From Coprinellus micaceus (lineage: Eukaryota; Basidiomycota; Agaricomycetes; Agaricales; Psathyrellaceae), in contig OX596336.1 of the NCBI GenBank assembly GCA_951394405.1, positions 2,728,001 through 2,792,000 on the forward strand: 64,000 nt of DNA, written 5' to 3'. The translations under genes and the position numbers were made by a program. Every line of letters starts with the position of its first letter. Position 1 is the stretch's first letter. A model generated the notes under the pieces. The model searched no databases and was not told the DNA's origin. It worked only from the letters and a program-made list of their open reading frames with translations. Positions 20,599 to 30,360 of the stretch are shown here, one piece after another.

Positions 20599-21787
20599 GA
20601 GAGGACGAGGTGCGGGGGCAGCAAGAGGCGGTGCATGTGCAGGTGCAGGAGCTGGGATGGGAGGTGCAGGCACAGGAAGGGGAGGTGCAGGAGGAGGAGA
20701 GGGCGAGCGTTCAGATTCAGAGTCAGAATCACTGAGGCTAGCACCACGTCGAACCGGTTTGGCCACCTTCCACCACTCCCCTGGCTGCTTTGACTGCCGT
20801 CCTGTGCGTCTGACAGGCTGAGGGGCAGGACTCGCACCACGAGGCTGGGCAGGAGCAGGGCCAGGCGGTGGAGGAGCAGGCAGATTCAGAAGGGGGACTG
20901 GAACCGGTGAAGCACCTCGAGGTGCTGGGGGTGGCTCGATGTGAGCAGGTAGATGCACAGGCATCTGGGGAAGCTCGACGTCATCAGGAACCTCTGGGGA
21001 CGCAGCAGGGGTGCCAGAGGGGATGGGAGCGGTGGGTGGTTGTCCAAGAAGATGGAGGAGGTTGTGGTCGATGGAGTTGTTCATCCTGAGACCGGGGAAG
21101 TAGCGTTCGTCGAACTCAGCACGTTCAGAGACGAAGAACTGCTTGGTGGTGGGATCGTAGAAGTCCCAGCCCTTGTAATCCGACGGATAGCCAACAAAGA
21201 GACACTTGCGCATATGGGACTCCAGCTTCTTGTGCTTGTCCTTCTGCACAAAAACGTAGGCAGTGCATCCAAACACCCTGAAGCGGCTCAGATCTGGCTT
21301 CTTGCTGTACCAGGCTTCATAGGGTGTCTTACCCGGAAGCGCAGAGGTAGGCAGGCAATTCCAGACCTTCACCTGGGTGGCAAGGCAGCGACCCCAGAAG
21401 CTAGGAGGCAGCTTGGCCTGGTGGAGCATTGCAGTCACATCCTCTAGCATGACCCGGTTGGCTCGCTCTGCATCGCCGTTCTGTTGAGGACGATTTCGAG
21501 TGGTATGGAGTCTGAGAATGCCAGAGTCGTCACAGAATGTGTTGAACTCGGTGGACATGTACTCGCCACCCTTGTCGTCATGCAGAGCCTTGATCTTTCG
21601 ACCCAGCTGCGTCTCAGCAAGAGCCTTGAACAGCTTGAAGGCAGCGAATGTGTCACTCTTCCGCTTGAGCATGACCGTGACCCGATAGCGCGTATGGTCG
21701 TCAATGAAGACACACCAGTAACGGAAGCCTTCTGGGGTTGAGACAGACATGGGACCGGAGGAACACCCCGAAGATTCTCGGGACGCT

Positions 21788-21792
21788 CAGGA
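21788..21792. repeat. 5-bp target-site duplication of copia C2 (right copy 27684-27688)
   Basis: CAGGA directly precedes the 5' LTR and directly follows the 3' LTR. Joining the two sides at one copy restores the ORF1 codons for AQEPA seen in other family A copies. Confidence 0.95.
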
Positions 21793-22102
21793 TGTTGGAA
21801 CTTGGTGACTTGGTGACTCCACCCTTATCCATCCTTATCCATTCACAGATCACCCTTATCCATCATGATCTTGCCCTTCATCAGTTATCTTGATCTAATC
21901 GGACTTAGTTATCATATCTGGATCATCTAGCATCATGTGACCTGATTCCTCTGTATCAACACTCCATGTATTGCCCTGAGGCCCCTTAGTTCAGTACTCT
22001 GACCTAGAGGCTTCAGGTGAGTAGCAGTATGCCCCAATATCAACAGTTCAGTACTCTGACCTAGAGGCTTCAGTGTCCCTGCCCCCAGTTACACTTTCAA
22101 CA
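21793..22102 (+). repeat. 5' LTR of C2
   Basis: 310 bp, starting TGTTGGAACTTGG and ending ACACTTTCAACA, with short inverted TGTTG/CAACA ends. It contains three copies of CCTTATCCAT (21823, 21833, 21854) in the left half and a 29-bp direct repeat (21988-22016 and 22045-22073) near the right end. These are candidates for transcriptional or processing signals, which I cannot verify from sequence. Confidence 0.95.
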
Positions 22103-22103
22103 A

Positions 22104-22122
22104 GTTATGAGCCCCGCGCTCT
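22104..22122 (+). promoter_or_regulatory. Primer binding site of C2 (initiator-Met tRNA internal type)
   Basis: Immediately after the LTR, GTTATGAGCCCCGCGCTCT is the reverse complement of a plausible initiator tRNA-Met anticodon arm (the GGGCTCATAAC core contains the CAU anticodon). Drosophila copia is known to prime with a half-tRNA cut in this loop. The match suggests the same mode here. Confidence 0.8.
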
Positions 22123-22808
22123 GAAGACCTCCTTCGTCGTTGTTTCTGCGTTCACCCCACTGCGTACACGTCCCTCACTCGTTCCCCAACGTTTCACGCA
22201 TCTACGCCCGCCGGTTCTCTCGCAATCGGCCTCCCAATTCTCGACGACTTCGACCCTCGTTTCCCGGCCTCCCTCTGCTGCTGGCCCCTTGCTGTCTCGC
22301 CCAGTCGACTCGACGCCAGCGTTTCTAGCGTCCCTCTTGTTCCCTGCCACGTAGCTTGCCAGCTCCTCGCAGGATCGGCCCATCTTTCCGCAGCCCCAAC
22401 TCATTCCCTTTGGGGTTCCCTTTGTCTTCGCTATTTCGGACCGACTACTCGGTTCCCTCGGTTCCTCGCTTCCGCACAGGCTCACCGGTACGGTCCCCTA
22501 CTCGCTCCCGCGATTTGGACACGTCAGCCGCAGCCTGACACGTCGTACGACTTGTTCTATTCTGGGTGCTCAACTCGGTCCGATCTCCCTTCGCATTCTT
22601 TTGCTGATTGCGAGTCCGCTGTCACCCGCACACCCTTTCTTCAACGTTCAACGTATCCCTCGCACCGTCCTCGACACGTCACTGCAGCGACTGAACCGCC
22701 AACTGCAGCCCCTTCGACGCTGCGACGCATTCTTTCCTCCCAGCCTCAACTCTCTCCCATATCCCTTCCAGGCAGATCGATATTCGATTGTCTGTAGCAG
22801 CTCTCCCC
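22123..22808 (+). other. C2 untranslated leader
   Basis: About 690 bp between the primer binding site and the gag-pol ATG. C-rich and T-rich (many CTCGC and TTCC runs), with short frames that I do not support as genes. Presumably the packaging and translation leader of the copia RNA. Confidence 0.6.
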
Positions 22809-25800
22809 ATGGCCTCATCAGGACCAAACTTTCCGAAACTCGGTGGGACCAACTACCCTTGCTGGTCCGGCGATATGGAGGCCTGGCTCAAAGCCTGTGG
22901 CCTCTGGCGCATCGTTATGGGTCTCAGTGCACGCCCTACCTTCGCCTCTATTGCCCCTACCACTCTGGACACCGAGTCTTCGACCCCTGGCTCTACTGCG
23001 AAAGCAAAGAAGGCCGCAGCAGCTGCTGCTGAGCTCAAGGACACTTGGGAAGCAAAGGCTATGGAGATGCAGGATGCCTGGGATCAGAAGAGTGATAAGG
23101 CGGCTGGTTGGATCTGGCTGTCTCTGGAGGAGGACGTGAGGACGTTGGTTAGAGGGTGCAAGGACGATCCCCAGGTGATGTGGACGACGTTAGAGGAGAC
23201 CTACCACCAGAAGAAGGCTGGTAACCGCTTCAACGCCTACGATACCCTCTTCTCAATTCGCAAGCAGGACGACGAGTCCCTCCAGACGCTCATCAACCGT
23301 GTGGACGACGCCCTGACGCTCTGTCAGGCCCTTAGGCCTCTGGATTTCGATATCACCGCTCTCGACAAGGAGCTCTCATCCATGGTCCTTCTCCGTGCCC
23401 TCCCAGAAGACTACTCGCATTTCGTCACCTCCCTCCTCCTCCTCGATAAGCTCGACAAGGCCACGATCACCCAGGCCTTCCTCACTGAGGAGACTCAACG
23501 TCGACGCCGTGCTGCAGACGCCCTCTCTGCTGCTGCCCTCTCCGTCTCGTCTTCTGCGTCTTCGACTTGCGCATTCTGCACCCGGTCTGGCCATACCCAG
23601 GCTGACTGCCGTGCGTTTGCCCGTGCCCAGAAGAACGCACGCGAGTACGTGGCATCTGGACCCTCCCAGAAGCGTGGACAGCAGTCCAAGAAGGCCCAGG
23701 AGAAGACTCAGGAGTCGGCCGCCACGTCTGGTGTGACCGAGTTTGCTGGAAATGCAAGTGCTGTTCCGGATCTCGCAGATCCTTCCTCCCCCATCCAACC
23801 CCATGCTGACTTTCGTTGGAATGCAGACTCAGGCTGCACTTCAACAATGACGCCGCACCGGCACTGGATTCGAAATTATCGTCCTCTCCGTGTTGGTGTC
23901 GAGTTGGCAGACGGCAGTATCATCTACTCTGCTGGGGTTGGGACTGTGGTCATTGACCCAGTGGTGGACAGGAAGAGGATTCGATCCGTAGAGCTTACAC
24001 GTGTTCTCCATGTACCCCAACTCCGTTCCAATCTCCTATCATGCTTGTTCCTCACTCGGTGCTGCGGTTTCTCCATCCTCATCGACTCGGCCTTCATGCA
24101 CTTCATGCGTAGCGGTATGACGCTGTTTCGAGCTCGAATCACGTCCAACAACGCTGCCTTCATCGATGGAGCCACTCGAACGGCTGTAGAGTCTGCGAAC
24201 GCCCTTACGACACGTCCCCTTGACCTCCAGCTCTGGCATGAACGTCTCTGCCACCACAACACCGCCGACATTTCGAAACTCATCTCTGGCGGTCTGGCTA
24301 CTGGCATCTCCCTCTCCTCTTCTGCGAAGCGAGACCTCATCTGCGAGCCCTGTCTGGCAGGCAAGATGCACTCTGGGTCGTTTCCCTCGACTGGGAACCG
24401 TGCCTCGCATCCCCTTGACCTCGTCCACTCCGATCTGTGCGGTCCCATGTCCGTCTCGACCCCAGAAGGCTTTCGTTACTGGTGTGTCTTCATTGACGAC
24501 CATACACGCTATCGGGTCACGGTCATGCTCAAGCGGAAGAGTGACACATTCGCCGCCTTCAAGCTGTTCAAGGGTCTTGCTGAGACGCAGCTGGGTCGAA
24601 AGATCAAGGCTCTGCATGACGACAAGGGTGGCGAGTACATGTCCACTGAGTTCAACACATTCTGTGACGACTCTGGCATTCTCAGGCTCCATACCACTCG
24701 AAATCGTCCTCAACAGAACGGCGATGCAGAGCGAGCCAATCGGGTCATGCTAGAGGATGTGACTGCGATGCTCCACCAGGCCAAGCTGCCTCCCAGCTTC
24801 TGGGGTCGCTGCCTTGCCACCCAGGTGAAGGTCTGGAACTGCCTGCCTACCTCTGCGCTTCCGGGTAAGACACCCTACGAAGCCTGGTACAGCAAGAAGC
24901 CAGATCTGAGCCGCTTCAGGGTGTTTGGATGCACTGCCTACGTCTTTGTGCAGAAGGACAAGCGCAAGAAGCTGGAGTCCCATATGCGCAAGTGTCTCTT
25001 TGTGGGCTATCCGTCGGATTACAAGGGCTGGGACTTCTACGATCCCACCACCAAGCAGTTCTTTGTCTCTGAACGTGCTGAGTTCGACGAACGCTACTTT
25101 CCTGGTCTCAGGATGAACAACTCCATTGACCACAACCTCCTCCATCTTCTTGGACAACCACCCACCGCTCCCATCCCCTCTGGCGCCCCTGCTGCGTCCC
25201 CAGAGGTTCCTGATGACGTCGAGCTTCCCCAGATGCCTGTGCATCTACCTGCTCACATTGAGCCACCCCCAGCACCTCGAGGTGCTTCACCGGTTCCAGT
25301 CCCCCTTCTGAATCTGCCTGCTCCTCCACCACCTGCCCCTGCTCCTGCCCAGCTTCGTGGTGCGAGTCCTGCCCCTCAGCCTGTCAGACGCACAGGACGG
25401 CAATCAAAGCAGCCAGGGGAGTGGTGGAAGGTGGCCAAACCGGTTCGACGTGGTGCTAGCCTCAGTGATTCTGACTCTGAATCTGAACGCTCACCCTCTC
25501 CTCCTCCTCCTGCACCTGCCCTTCCTGTGCCTGCACCTCCCATCCCAGCTCCTGCACCTGCACCTGCACCGCCTCTTGCTGCCCCCGCACCTCGTCCTCT
25601 CACCGCACCTGCCCTTGGCCGGGCCCTTGCACCGCAACTCGCCCCTGCTCCCCCAGCTCTCTGGGAAGCCAGGGAACCGAGTCCTGCCGTTGAGGATGAG
25701 AGTGATGACGACATGGGTGGATATGGTGAAGTCAACGACTTCGCAGGTGCCTCTGCCACTGGTGACCCTCGTACCTACAGGGAAGCCCTTGCTCGGCCTG

Positions 25801-27329
25801 ACAGTCAGCACTGGGAAGCTGCCGCATGCGAGGAGATCCTCACCCTCACAGGCAATGGGACTTGGGAGCTGATTGAACTGCCTCCTGGAGCCAAGGCCAT
25901 CCCCTCTGGCTGGGTCTTCAAGACCAAACGCACTCCTGACGGCAAAGTCGAACGCTTCAAGGGTCGTATTGTGGCCAAGGGCTGCAGCCAACGTCCTGGG
26001 ATAGACTACTCTGAGACCTATGCCCCCACCTTCCGTCCTGCCGCCTTTCGTAACGCCCTTGCAGCTGCTGGGATTGAGGACATGCACCTTCGTTCCTGCG
26101 ACTTCTCCTCTGCCTTCACTAACGGCGACTTGGATGAAGTCATCTACATGCGCCAGCCTGAGGGATTCCACCAAGGTGGTCCCAACATGGTGTGCCTGCT
26201 CAAGAAGTCGCTGTATGGCCTCAAGCAAGGTGCTAGGCAGTGGAACAAGAAGCTGCATGCCACGCTTCTGGACATGGGATTCACTCGACTCCAGTCTGAC
26301 CGGTCCGTCTACATCTACGCTCATGGAGACGTCCGCATCATCCTCCCCGTCTACATTGACGATGTGACTCTGGCCTCCAAGAGCAAGGAGGCACTGGATC
26401 GAACTGTGGAGGAGCTCTCCAAGCGGTTCAAGCTGCGTGACTTGGGTGAAACCAAGTTCATCCTTGGTGTTGAAGTCATCAGGGATCGCCCCAACCGGTC
26501 CATCTCCCTCTCCCAGCGCCAGTACATCATCGACATCCTTGCTCGTTACGGTTTTGAGTCCTGCAGCCCTGTAGGCACTCCTCTCCCTCCTGGGATCAAG
26601 CTCTCCAAGTCCATGGGTCCTATCACCCAGGAAGAGATTGAGTTCATGCGCAGCATCCCCTACCTCAGCATCCTTGGTGCCATCCTCTACCTTGCCACCA
26701 TGACTCGTCCTGACATCTCCTACGCTGTTGGCTTCCTTGGCCGCTTCAGTGCCAATCCAGGACCTCGTCACTGGGCTGCTCTCAAGCACCTCCTTCGCTA
26801 CCTCAAGGGCTCTATGGATTACAAGCTCACCTACAGTGGAAAAGGCGTCGACTCGGTCACATTTGAGACCTACTGTGACGCCTCCCATGGTGACTGCCTT
26901 GATTCTGGACGCTCTACTGGTGGTTATGTCACCACTGTGGCTGGAGGTGCTGTGAGCTGGTCCAGCAAGCTACAGACCATTGTTGCTCTCTCTAGCACAG
27001 AGGCTGAGTACATGATTGCAGTTGAGGCTGGAAAGGAGATCCTATGGATGCGCAACATCCTTGGCGAGTTTGGCTTCCCCCAGCATGGTCCATCCACCCT
27101 CCACATTGACAACCAGTCCGCTATCAGTGTCAGCAAGAACCCCGAGCACTTTGGACGCATGAAGCACCTGGATCTGCGGTTCTTCTGGTTGCGAGACATT
27201 GTGGAAGCTGGTACCATTGCCCCTGTTCACATCAAGGGCACTGAGCAGCCTGCAGACTGCCTCACCAAGGCCCTTCCTCTTCCAGCCATACGACTTGCAC
27301 GAGAACGACTTGGACTCCGTGCAGATTAA
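22809..27329 (+). CDS. C2 gag-pol polyprotein
   Basis: A single open frame of 1,506 residues from ATG 22809 in a good context (CCCATGG); the frame extends 21 bases further to a TTG. Order: Gag (FPKLGGTNYPCW, UBN2-like), CCHC knuckle CAFCTRSGHTQADC near residue 254, aspartic protease WNADSGCTS near 340, integrase zinc site (LWHERLCHHN, CEPCLAG) near 476, integrase core with Asp near 541 and Glu in GDAERANR near 640, a long Pro-rich acidic linker, reverse transcriptase with YIDD near 1182, and RNase H (YCDASHG near 1356, SSTEAEYMIA, HIDNQSAI). All catalytic residues that I looked for are present. No internal stop separates Gag from Pol, as is usual in copia. Confidence 0.95.
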   Translation: MASSGPNFPKLGGTNYPCWSGDMEAWLKACGLWRIVMGLSARPTFASIAPTTLDTESSTPGSTAKAKKAAAAAAELKDTWEAKAMEMQDAWDQKSDKAAGWIWLSLEEDVRTLVRGCKDDPQVMWTTLEETYHQKKAGNRFNAYDTLFSIRKQDDESLQTLINRVDDALTLCQALRPLDFDITALDKELSSMVLLRALPEDYSHFVTSLLLLDKLDKATITQAFLTEETQRRRRAADALSAAALSVSSSASSTCAFCTRSGHTQADCRAFARAQKNAREYVASGPSQKRGQQSKKAQEKTQESAATSGVTEFAGNASAVPDLADPSSPIQPHADFRWNADSGCTSTMTPHRHWIRNYRPLRVGVELADGSIIYSAGVGTVVIDPVVDRKRIRSVELTRVLHVPQLRSNLLSCLFLTRCCGFSILIDSAFMHFMRSGMTLFRARITSNNAAFIDGATRTAVESANALTTRPLDLQLWHERLCHHNTADISKLISGGLATGISLSSSAKRDLICEPCLAGKMHSGSFPSTGNRASHPLDLVHSDLCGPMSVSTPEGFRYWCVFIDDHTRYRVTVMLKRKSDTFAAFKLFKGLAETQLGRKIKALHDDKGGEYMSTEFNTFCDDSGILRLHTTRNRPQQNGDAERANRVMLEDVTAMLHQAKLPPSFWGRCLATQVKVWNCLPTSALPGKTPYEAWYSKKPDLSRFRVFGCTAYVFVQKDKRKKLESHMRKCLFVGYPSDYKGWDFYDPTTKQFFVSERAEFDERYFPGLRMNNSIDHNLLHLLGQPPTAPIPSGAPAASPEVPDDVELPQMPVHLPAHIEPPPAPRGASPVPVPLLNLPAPPPPAPAPAQLRGASPAPQPVRRTGRQSKQPGEWWKVAKPVRRGASLSDSDSESERSPSPPPPAPALPVPAPPIPAPAPAPAPPLAAPAPRPLTAPALGRALAPQLAPAPPALWEAREPSPAVEDESDDDMGGYGEVNDFAGASATGDPRTYREALARPDSQHWEAAACEEILTLTGNGTWELIELPPGAKAIPSGWVFKTKRTPDGKVERFKGRIVAKGCSQRPGIDYSETYAPTFRPAAFRNALAAAGIEDMHLRSCDFSSAFTNGDLDEVIYMRQPEGFHQGGPNMVCLLKKSLYGLKQGARQWNKKLHATLLDMGFTRLQSDRSVYIYAHGDVRIILPVYIDDVTLASKSKEALDRTVEELSKRFKLRDLGETKFILGVEVIRDRPNRSISLSQRQYIIDILARYGFESCSPVGTPLPPGIKLSKSMGPITQEEIEFMRSIPYLSILGAILYLATMTRPDISYAVGFLGRFSANPGPRHWAALKHLLRYLKGSMDYKLTYSGKGVDSVTFETYCDASHGDCLDSGRSTGGYVTTVAGGAVSWSSKLQTIVALSSTEAEYMIAVEAGKEILWMRNILGEFGFPQHGPSTLHIDNQSAISVSKNPEHFGRMKHLDLRFFWLRDIVEAGTIAPVHIKGTEQPADCLTKALPLPAIRLARERLGLRAD

Positions 27330-27361
27330 GGGAGTGTGTTGACTGAAGGGAGTGAGTCTCA

Positions 27362-27373
27362 GTCAAGGGAGTG
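27362..27373 (+). promoter_or_regulatory. Polypurine tract of C2
   Basis: AAGGGAG at 27365-27371 ends two bases before the 3' LTR. The motif AAGGGAGTG occurs three times between the stop codon and the LTR, and the first copy is even followed by TGTTG like the LTR start. This suggests a duplicated plus-strand priming region. Confidence 0.75.
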
Positions 27374-27683
27374 TGTTGGAACTTGGTGACTTGGTGACTC
27401 CACCCTTATCCATCCTTATCCATTCACAGATCACCCTTATCCATCATGATCTTGCCCTTCATCAGTTATCTTGATCTAATCGGACTTAGTTATCATATCT
27501 GGATCATCTAGCATCATGTGACCTGATTCCTCTGTATCAACACTCCATGTATTGCCCTGAGGCCCCTTAGTTCAGTACTCTGACCTAGAGGCTTCAGGTG
27601 AGTAGCAGTATGCCCCAATATCAACAGTTCAGTACTCTGACCTAGAGGCTTCAGTGTCCCTGCCCCCAGTTACACTTTCAACA
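27374..27683 (+). repeat. 3' LTR of C2
   Basis: A 310-bp direct repeat of 21793-22102 with the same termini and internal repeats, followed at once by the CAGGA duplication. Confidence 0.95.
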
Positions 27684-28867
27684 CAGGAACCGGCCCCACC
27701 CAGCCCGAACCCGAGCCTCCCGTTCTCTGCGGCTACACGGAAGCGTGTGCACGACGGAGGCCCAAGGCCGCAGCCTAAAGCCCCCGCCGTCCCCTTCCAG
27801 AAAGTCGGCCTTCCAGTCGGCCCTAAGAAGCCCCTTCCTAAACCCCCGGCCCTTAGGCCGTGGAACATCATTGCCAAGGGGGGCAAGACGAAAATGAATT
27901 ACATCGAGGCTGCTGCCACCTGGGGGCGGGCTCGACCTGATTTAACTCCAATGCAGATCGCCAAGGTTATCAACGGCGGCCCTGTACCTCCTCTACCCCA
28001 GGTTCACCCTCCTCCGATCTCTGCTGGCCCCGTCTCGAGCGGGAAGAAGCAGAAGAAGAAGAAGACGGTGATCCCTGCATCTACAACCAAGGGTCCGCCT
28101 CGCACGCAGATCATGGTTCTCTTCAACGAGAAGGATGGGCAGATTCCCAAGATTGACGGCGGGTTCGTCATGAGGGGGATGAACGATATCCTTCAACGTG
28201 CCGGATCGGAGCTCCGAGTCCTCTCAGGCAGTCAGGCCTATGGGGGTTGGAGTCTCAGAACGACGGATGTTCCAAACGAGCGTGACTTGAATGCTGCGCG
28301 CGGTTGGATCACCCAAGTCCTCCCAGCCTGGTCCCACAATCTGTGGGTCAGGCTTCCGCAGTCCACCAGTTATCTCGTGATACATGGTGTTCCAAAATAC
28401 AAAGTCGGGGGTAACCTAACGGTCTACTCTGACATCGACAGTGCTTTCGAGGCGTCGCCCTTGAACGAGCACTATATTCCGACCGCCCGCCCCTGGGTGA
28501 TCAACTCCGAGTCGAAGGCCTCCACATCGGTGACCGTCTACTTCAACATCTGGGACTCCCAAGCAGGTGCCCCATCTGCGGCGAGTCTCATACTCGGGAC
28601 GAGCATCGCCACCACGCGAGCTGTTGCAAGGGCAAGCCCAAGCAACTCCCTAAGCCGATCCCCCCCACTGCGGAGGAGATCAAAGTCTGCCCCCATCGTG
28701 TACGTTGCATCAACTGCAGGAAGGAAGGCCACGACGCTGAGTCGTCGAACTGTCCATTCTGGTATGCGAGGTTCAACCGCGCCCAGATCGACGCTCTCAA
28801 CAAGCAGGTATGTGATCGTCAAGATCGTGGACGGCTTCAATCTAACCCAGCCCTTCCTAATGTCTAG
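27684..28867 (+). pseudogene. A6 ORF1, C-terminal half, with knuckle deletion
   Basis: Resumes after C2 with PAPPSPNPSLPFSAATRK and continues through the Lys patch and the conserved LNAARGWITQVLP region. At 28567 the sequence jumps from DSQAG to CPICGESH: 151 bp, including the first knuckle, are missing between two GCAGG repeats, which also shifts the frame. The normal stop position is 28865-28867, overlapping the ORF2 ATG at 28860. Confidence 0.88.
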
Positions 28868-28954
28868 TACAACATTACGGAAGATTAGGGTTCTATCTTT
28901 CAATATTGCGAAGTCTTGGGACTCTCTTATTGTATTACTCGAGGAACAATGTAA

Positions 28955-28971
28955 ATCGTTGGATCTGGTTC
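28955..28971. repeat. Target-site duplication of A7, left copy (right copy 29332-29348)
   Basis: ATCGTTGGATCTGGTTC on the left and the same with one A-for-G change on the right, 17 bp. The single mismatch suggests some age. Confidence 0.88.
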
Positions 28972-29331
28972 TTTTTTTTTTTTTTTTTTTTTTGAAATCA
29001 GCTTTTATATACCGGGGCACGATGGCAGTCCGGTCGCTATCAACATACAAAGGAAGCGCGAGCGTCACTAACTAAGTACTACTGCAATTATGAAACACAA
29101 ATATTGATGATTTGGAGACGCCCGGCGCTTGAAGTTTTACCCCCAACCAGCAGACAGACGATGAGAGGCCTTGCGGCACTAGCAAATCGGTATGTTAAGT
29201 CGGCATTCCCACCCAATCCAGTCCAATCCCCACCAGTACCAGTCCGCCACAAGGTGTTATGGGCCCCGGGGGCACACCTTGCCTGCCCCCGAACGGTGTC
29301 CCTCACGGTAACCATGCTTCGGGTACCCCTC
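28972..29331 (-). mobile_element. LINE A7: short family A 3'-end insertion
   Basis: T-run 28972-28993 (22 bases) followed by about 338 bp of family A 3' UTR (GAAATCAGCTTTTATATACC onward). 5' truncated in the 3' UTR, non-coding, and inserted antisense in A6 ORF2. Confidence 0.93.
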
Positions 29332-30226
29332 ATCGTTGGATCTAGTTCCCCTACAAGAGCCTCCGTGGAGGCTCGTTCGCCACGCTCCTTCTGCGCATGA
29401 CAAAGAAGGTACTGCCGTGTGGGGCTCACCCCGTCATCCTAAGTGGACCTGCATGGTCCCTCCCACTGAGCCAGAAACCCTTCCTCGGGTTATGGTCTAC
29501 GTAAATAAGAGGTTGGACGTCCTTCGCCCAACATACCGTGGAGATCTCATCGACGATCGAGATGTAATGGTAATCTCCCTGTTCGCAGGCGACGAGCCCA
29601 TGCATCTCATTAATGTATATTCAGACGCCAACCATCGAGCTATTCGCTTGCTCGATCGCCGTGCAAATTCCCTCCCAACCATGGACTACATGGCGGGAGA
29701 CTTCAACTGTCACTCCAGGGAGTGGGACGATGCCGTTCCAAACCATGGAGATACAGCTATTCTACTGCTGGAGACAGCAGCCCGTCTAGGTGTGGAATAC
29801 TCCCCACCCGTCAATCCAGGACCCACCTATGTGTCCTACGCCGACGCGAATATCAGGTCCGTTATAGACATGGTATTCGTTCAACCTGCCTACGTCCTGT
29901 CAGCCACACCACTCAGGGACCAGGACCTCAAGGGGACTTCGGATTACTACCAGTTGTCCTCAGTTATCAAACTCAGCAACCATGCCGAGCGTATCAAGGG
30001 ACGCACCCTCAAGGAGGATGCGGTGGCCCCGTTCTTTATGCAGGTCAAAAAGGAGATGCCTGGTCTCTCCGACCTGTACGATCTCAACACCGCAGAAGGA
30101 GTGGAGGCCCTCTCTGCGGCGATTGAAAAGGTGTTCTCCGATGCGTGGTTTGCCCACTCTGAGGAGTACGTCATTACCCCCCGCTCAAAAAAGTGGTGGA
30201 CTGACGAATGTCAGAAGGCGTACGAG

Positions 30227-30360
30227 GCGCTTCTTGATCTCTTACCACCACCTTCCTATTCGGGCCGACCAATCTCCACACTCGCAACATCTCTACCCCG
30301 TTGTCTGGAAGGTGTACCGCTGACTCCTGAGCTGGTATACGACTACCGAGGGCATCTCTG
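30227..30360 (+). promoter_or_regulatory. 5' UTR of A8, presumed internal promoter
   Basis: It starts GCGCTTCTTGATCTCTTACC and matches A1 and A3 leaders throughout. The terminal roughly 45 nt also match family B. The sequence reaches the ORF1 ATG at 30361 without an upstream ATG in a convincing context. Confidence 0.55.

Larger units (their letters stand above)
5651..21757 (-). mobile_element. Copia element C1: Ty1/copia-type remnant, minus strand, split by A3 and A5
   Basis: C1 comprises a partial 3' LTR (5651-5832), a polypurine tract, the C-terminal end of pol (5877-6231) and, beyond the 12.6-kb A3 insertion, the rest of pol leftover from 18848 to 21757. It is nearly identical in layout to intact copy C2. 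It lacks gag, protease and the 5' LTR: the sequence stops at the integrase core (HSDLCGPMSVS region) and joins A6 at 21757/21758 without a duplication. Broken by A3, A5, a 32-bp tandem duplication and an RNase H Asp-to-Asn change. Confidence 0.9.
18848..21757 (-). pseudogene. C1 pol, integrase to RNase H, disrupted
   Basis: The minus strand encodes the integrase core (GFRYWCVFIDDHTRYRV, RPQQNGDAERANR), the Pro-rich linker, reverse transcriptase (SAFTNGDLDEVIYM, KKSLYGLKQGARQW, PVYIDDVTLAS) and RNase H (YCDASHGDCLDSGRSTGG). It is broken by the 318-bp A5 insertion at 20280/20599 and by a 32-bp tandem duplication (19459-19522) that shifts the frame immediately after the YIDD catalytic motif. Gag and protease are absent. 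Confidence 0.9.
21793..27683 (+). mobile_element. Copia element C2: apparently intact Ty1/copia LTR retrotransposon
   Basis: A 5,891-bp element with 310-bp LTRs at both ends (TGTTGGA...TTTCAACA termini), a primer binding site, a roughly 690-bp leader, one long gag-pol frame and a polypurine tract. The 5-bp duplication CAGGA flanks it. Read side by side, the two LTRs show no difference that I could find, which implies a recent insertion. It interrupts ORF1 of LINE A6. It is the best candidate for an autonomous copia in the window. Confidence 0.95.
21758..30226 (+). mobile_element. LINE A6: family A remnant carrying copia C2 and LINE A7
   Basis: Plus-strand pieces: 21758-21792 (35 bp of ORF1, PEDSRDAQ codons), 27684-28971 (rest of ORF1 and ORF2 start) and 29332-30226 (ORF2 endonuclease and linker). 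The left edge fuses to C1 without duplication. The right edge stops inside CQKAYD codons (about residue 329) where A8 begins. No 3' UTR or tail is present. A 151-bp deletion at 28567 damages ORF1. Confidence 0.88.
28860..30226 (+). pseudogene. A6 ORF2, N-terminal part, split by A7
   Basis: Begins MSSTTLRKIRVLSFNIAKS, is cut at 28971 by A7, and resumes at 29332 with LQEPPWRLVRH, GDFNCHSRE and the linker WFAHSEEYV. It ends at the CQKAY codons at the A8 boundary. The endonuclease is complete apart from the A7 insertion; reverse transcriptase and RNase H are absent. Confidence 0.88.

Noticed and set aside
22123..22808. Short plus and minus frames in the C2 leader
   Set aside because: No recognisable motif, overlapping frames on both strands, and a location typical of an untranslated LTR-element leader.
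25376..26888. Long antisense frame inside C2 pol
   Set aside because: It follows from GC-rich codon use in the true frame; the minus-strand product shows no motif.
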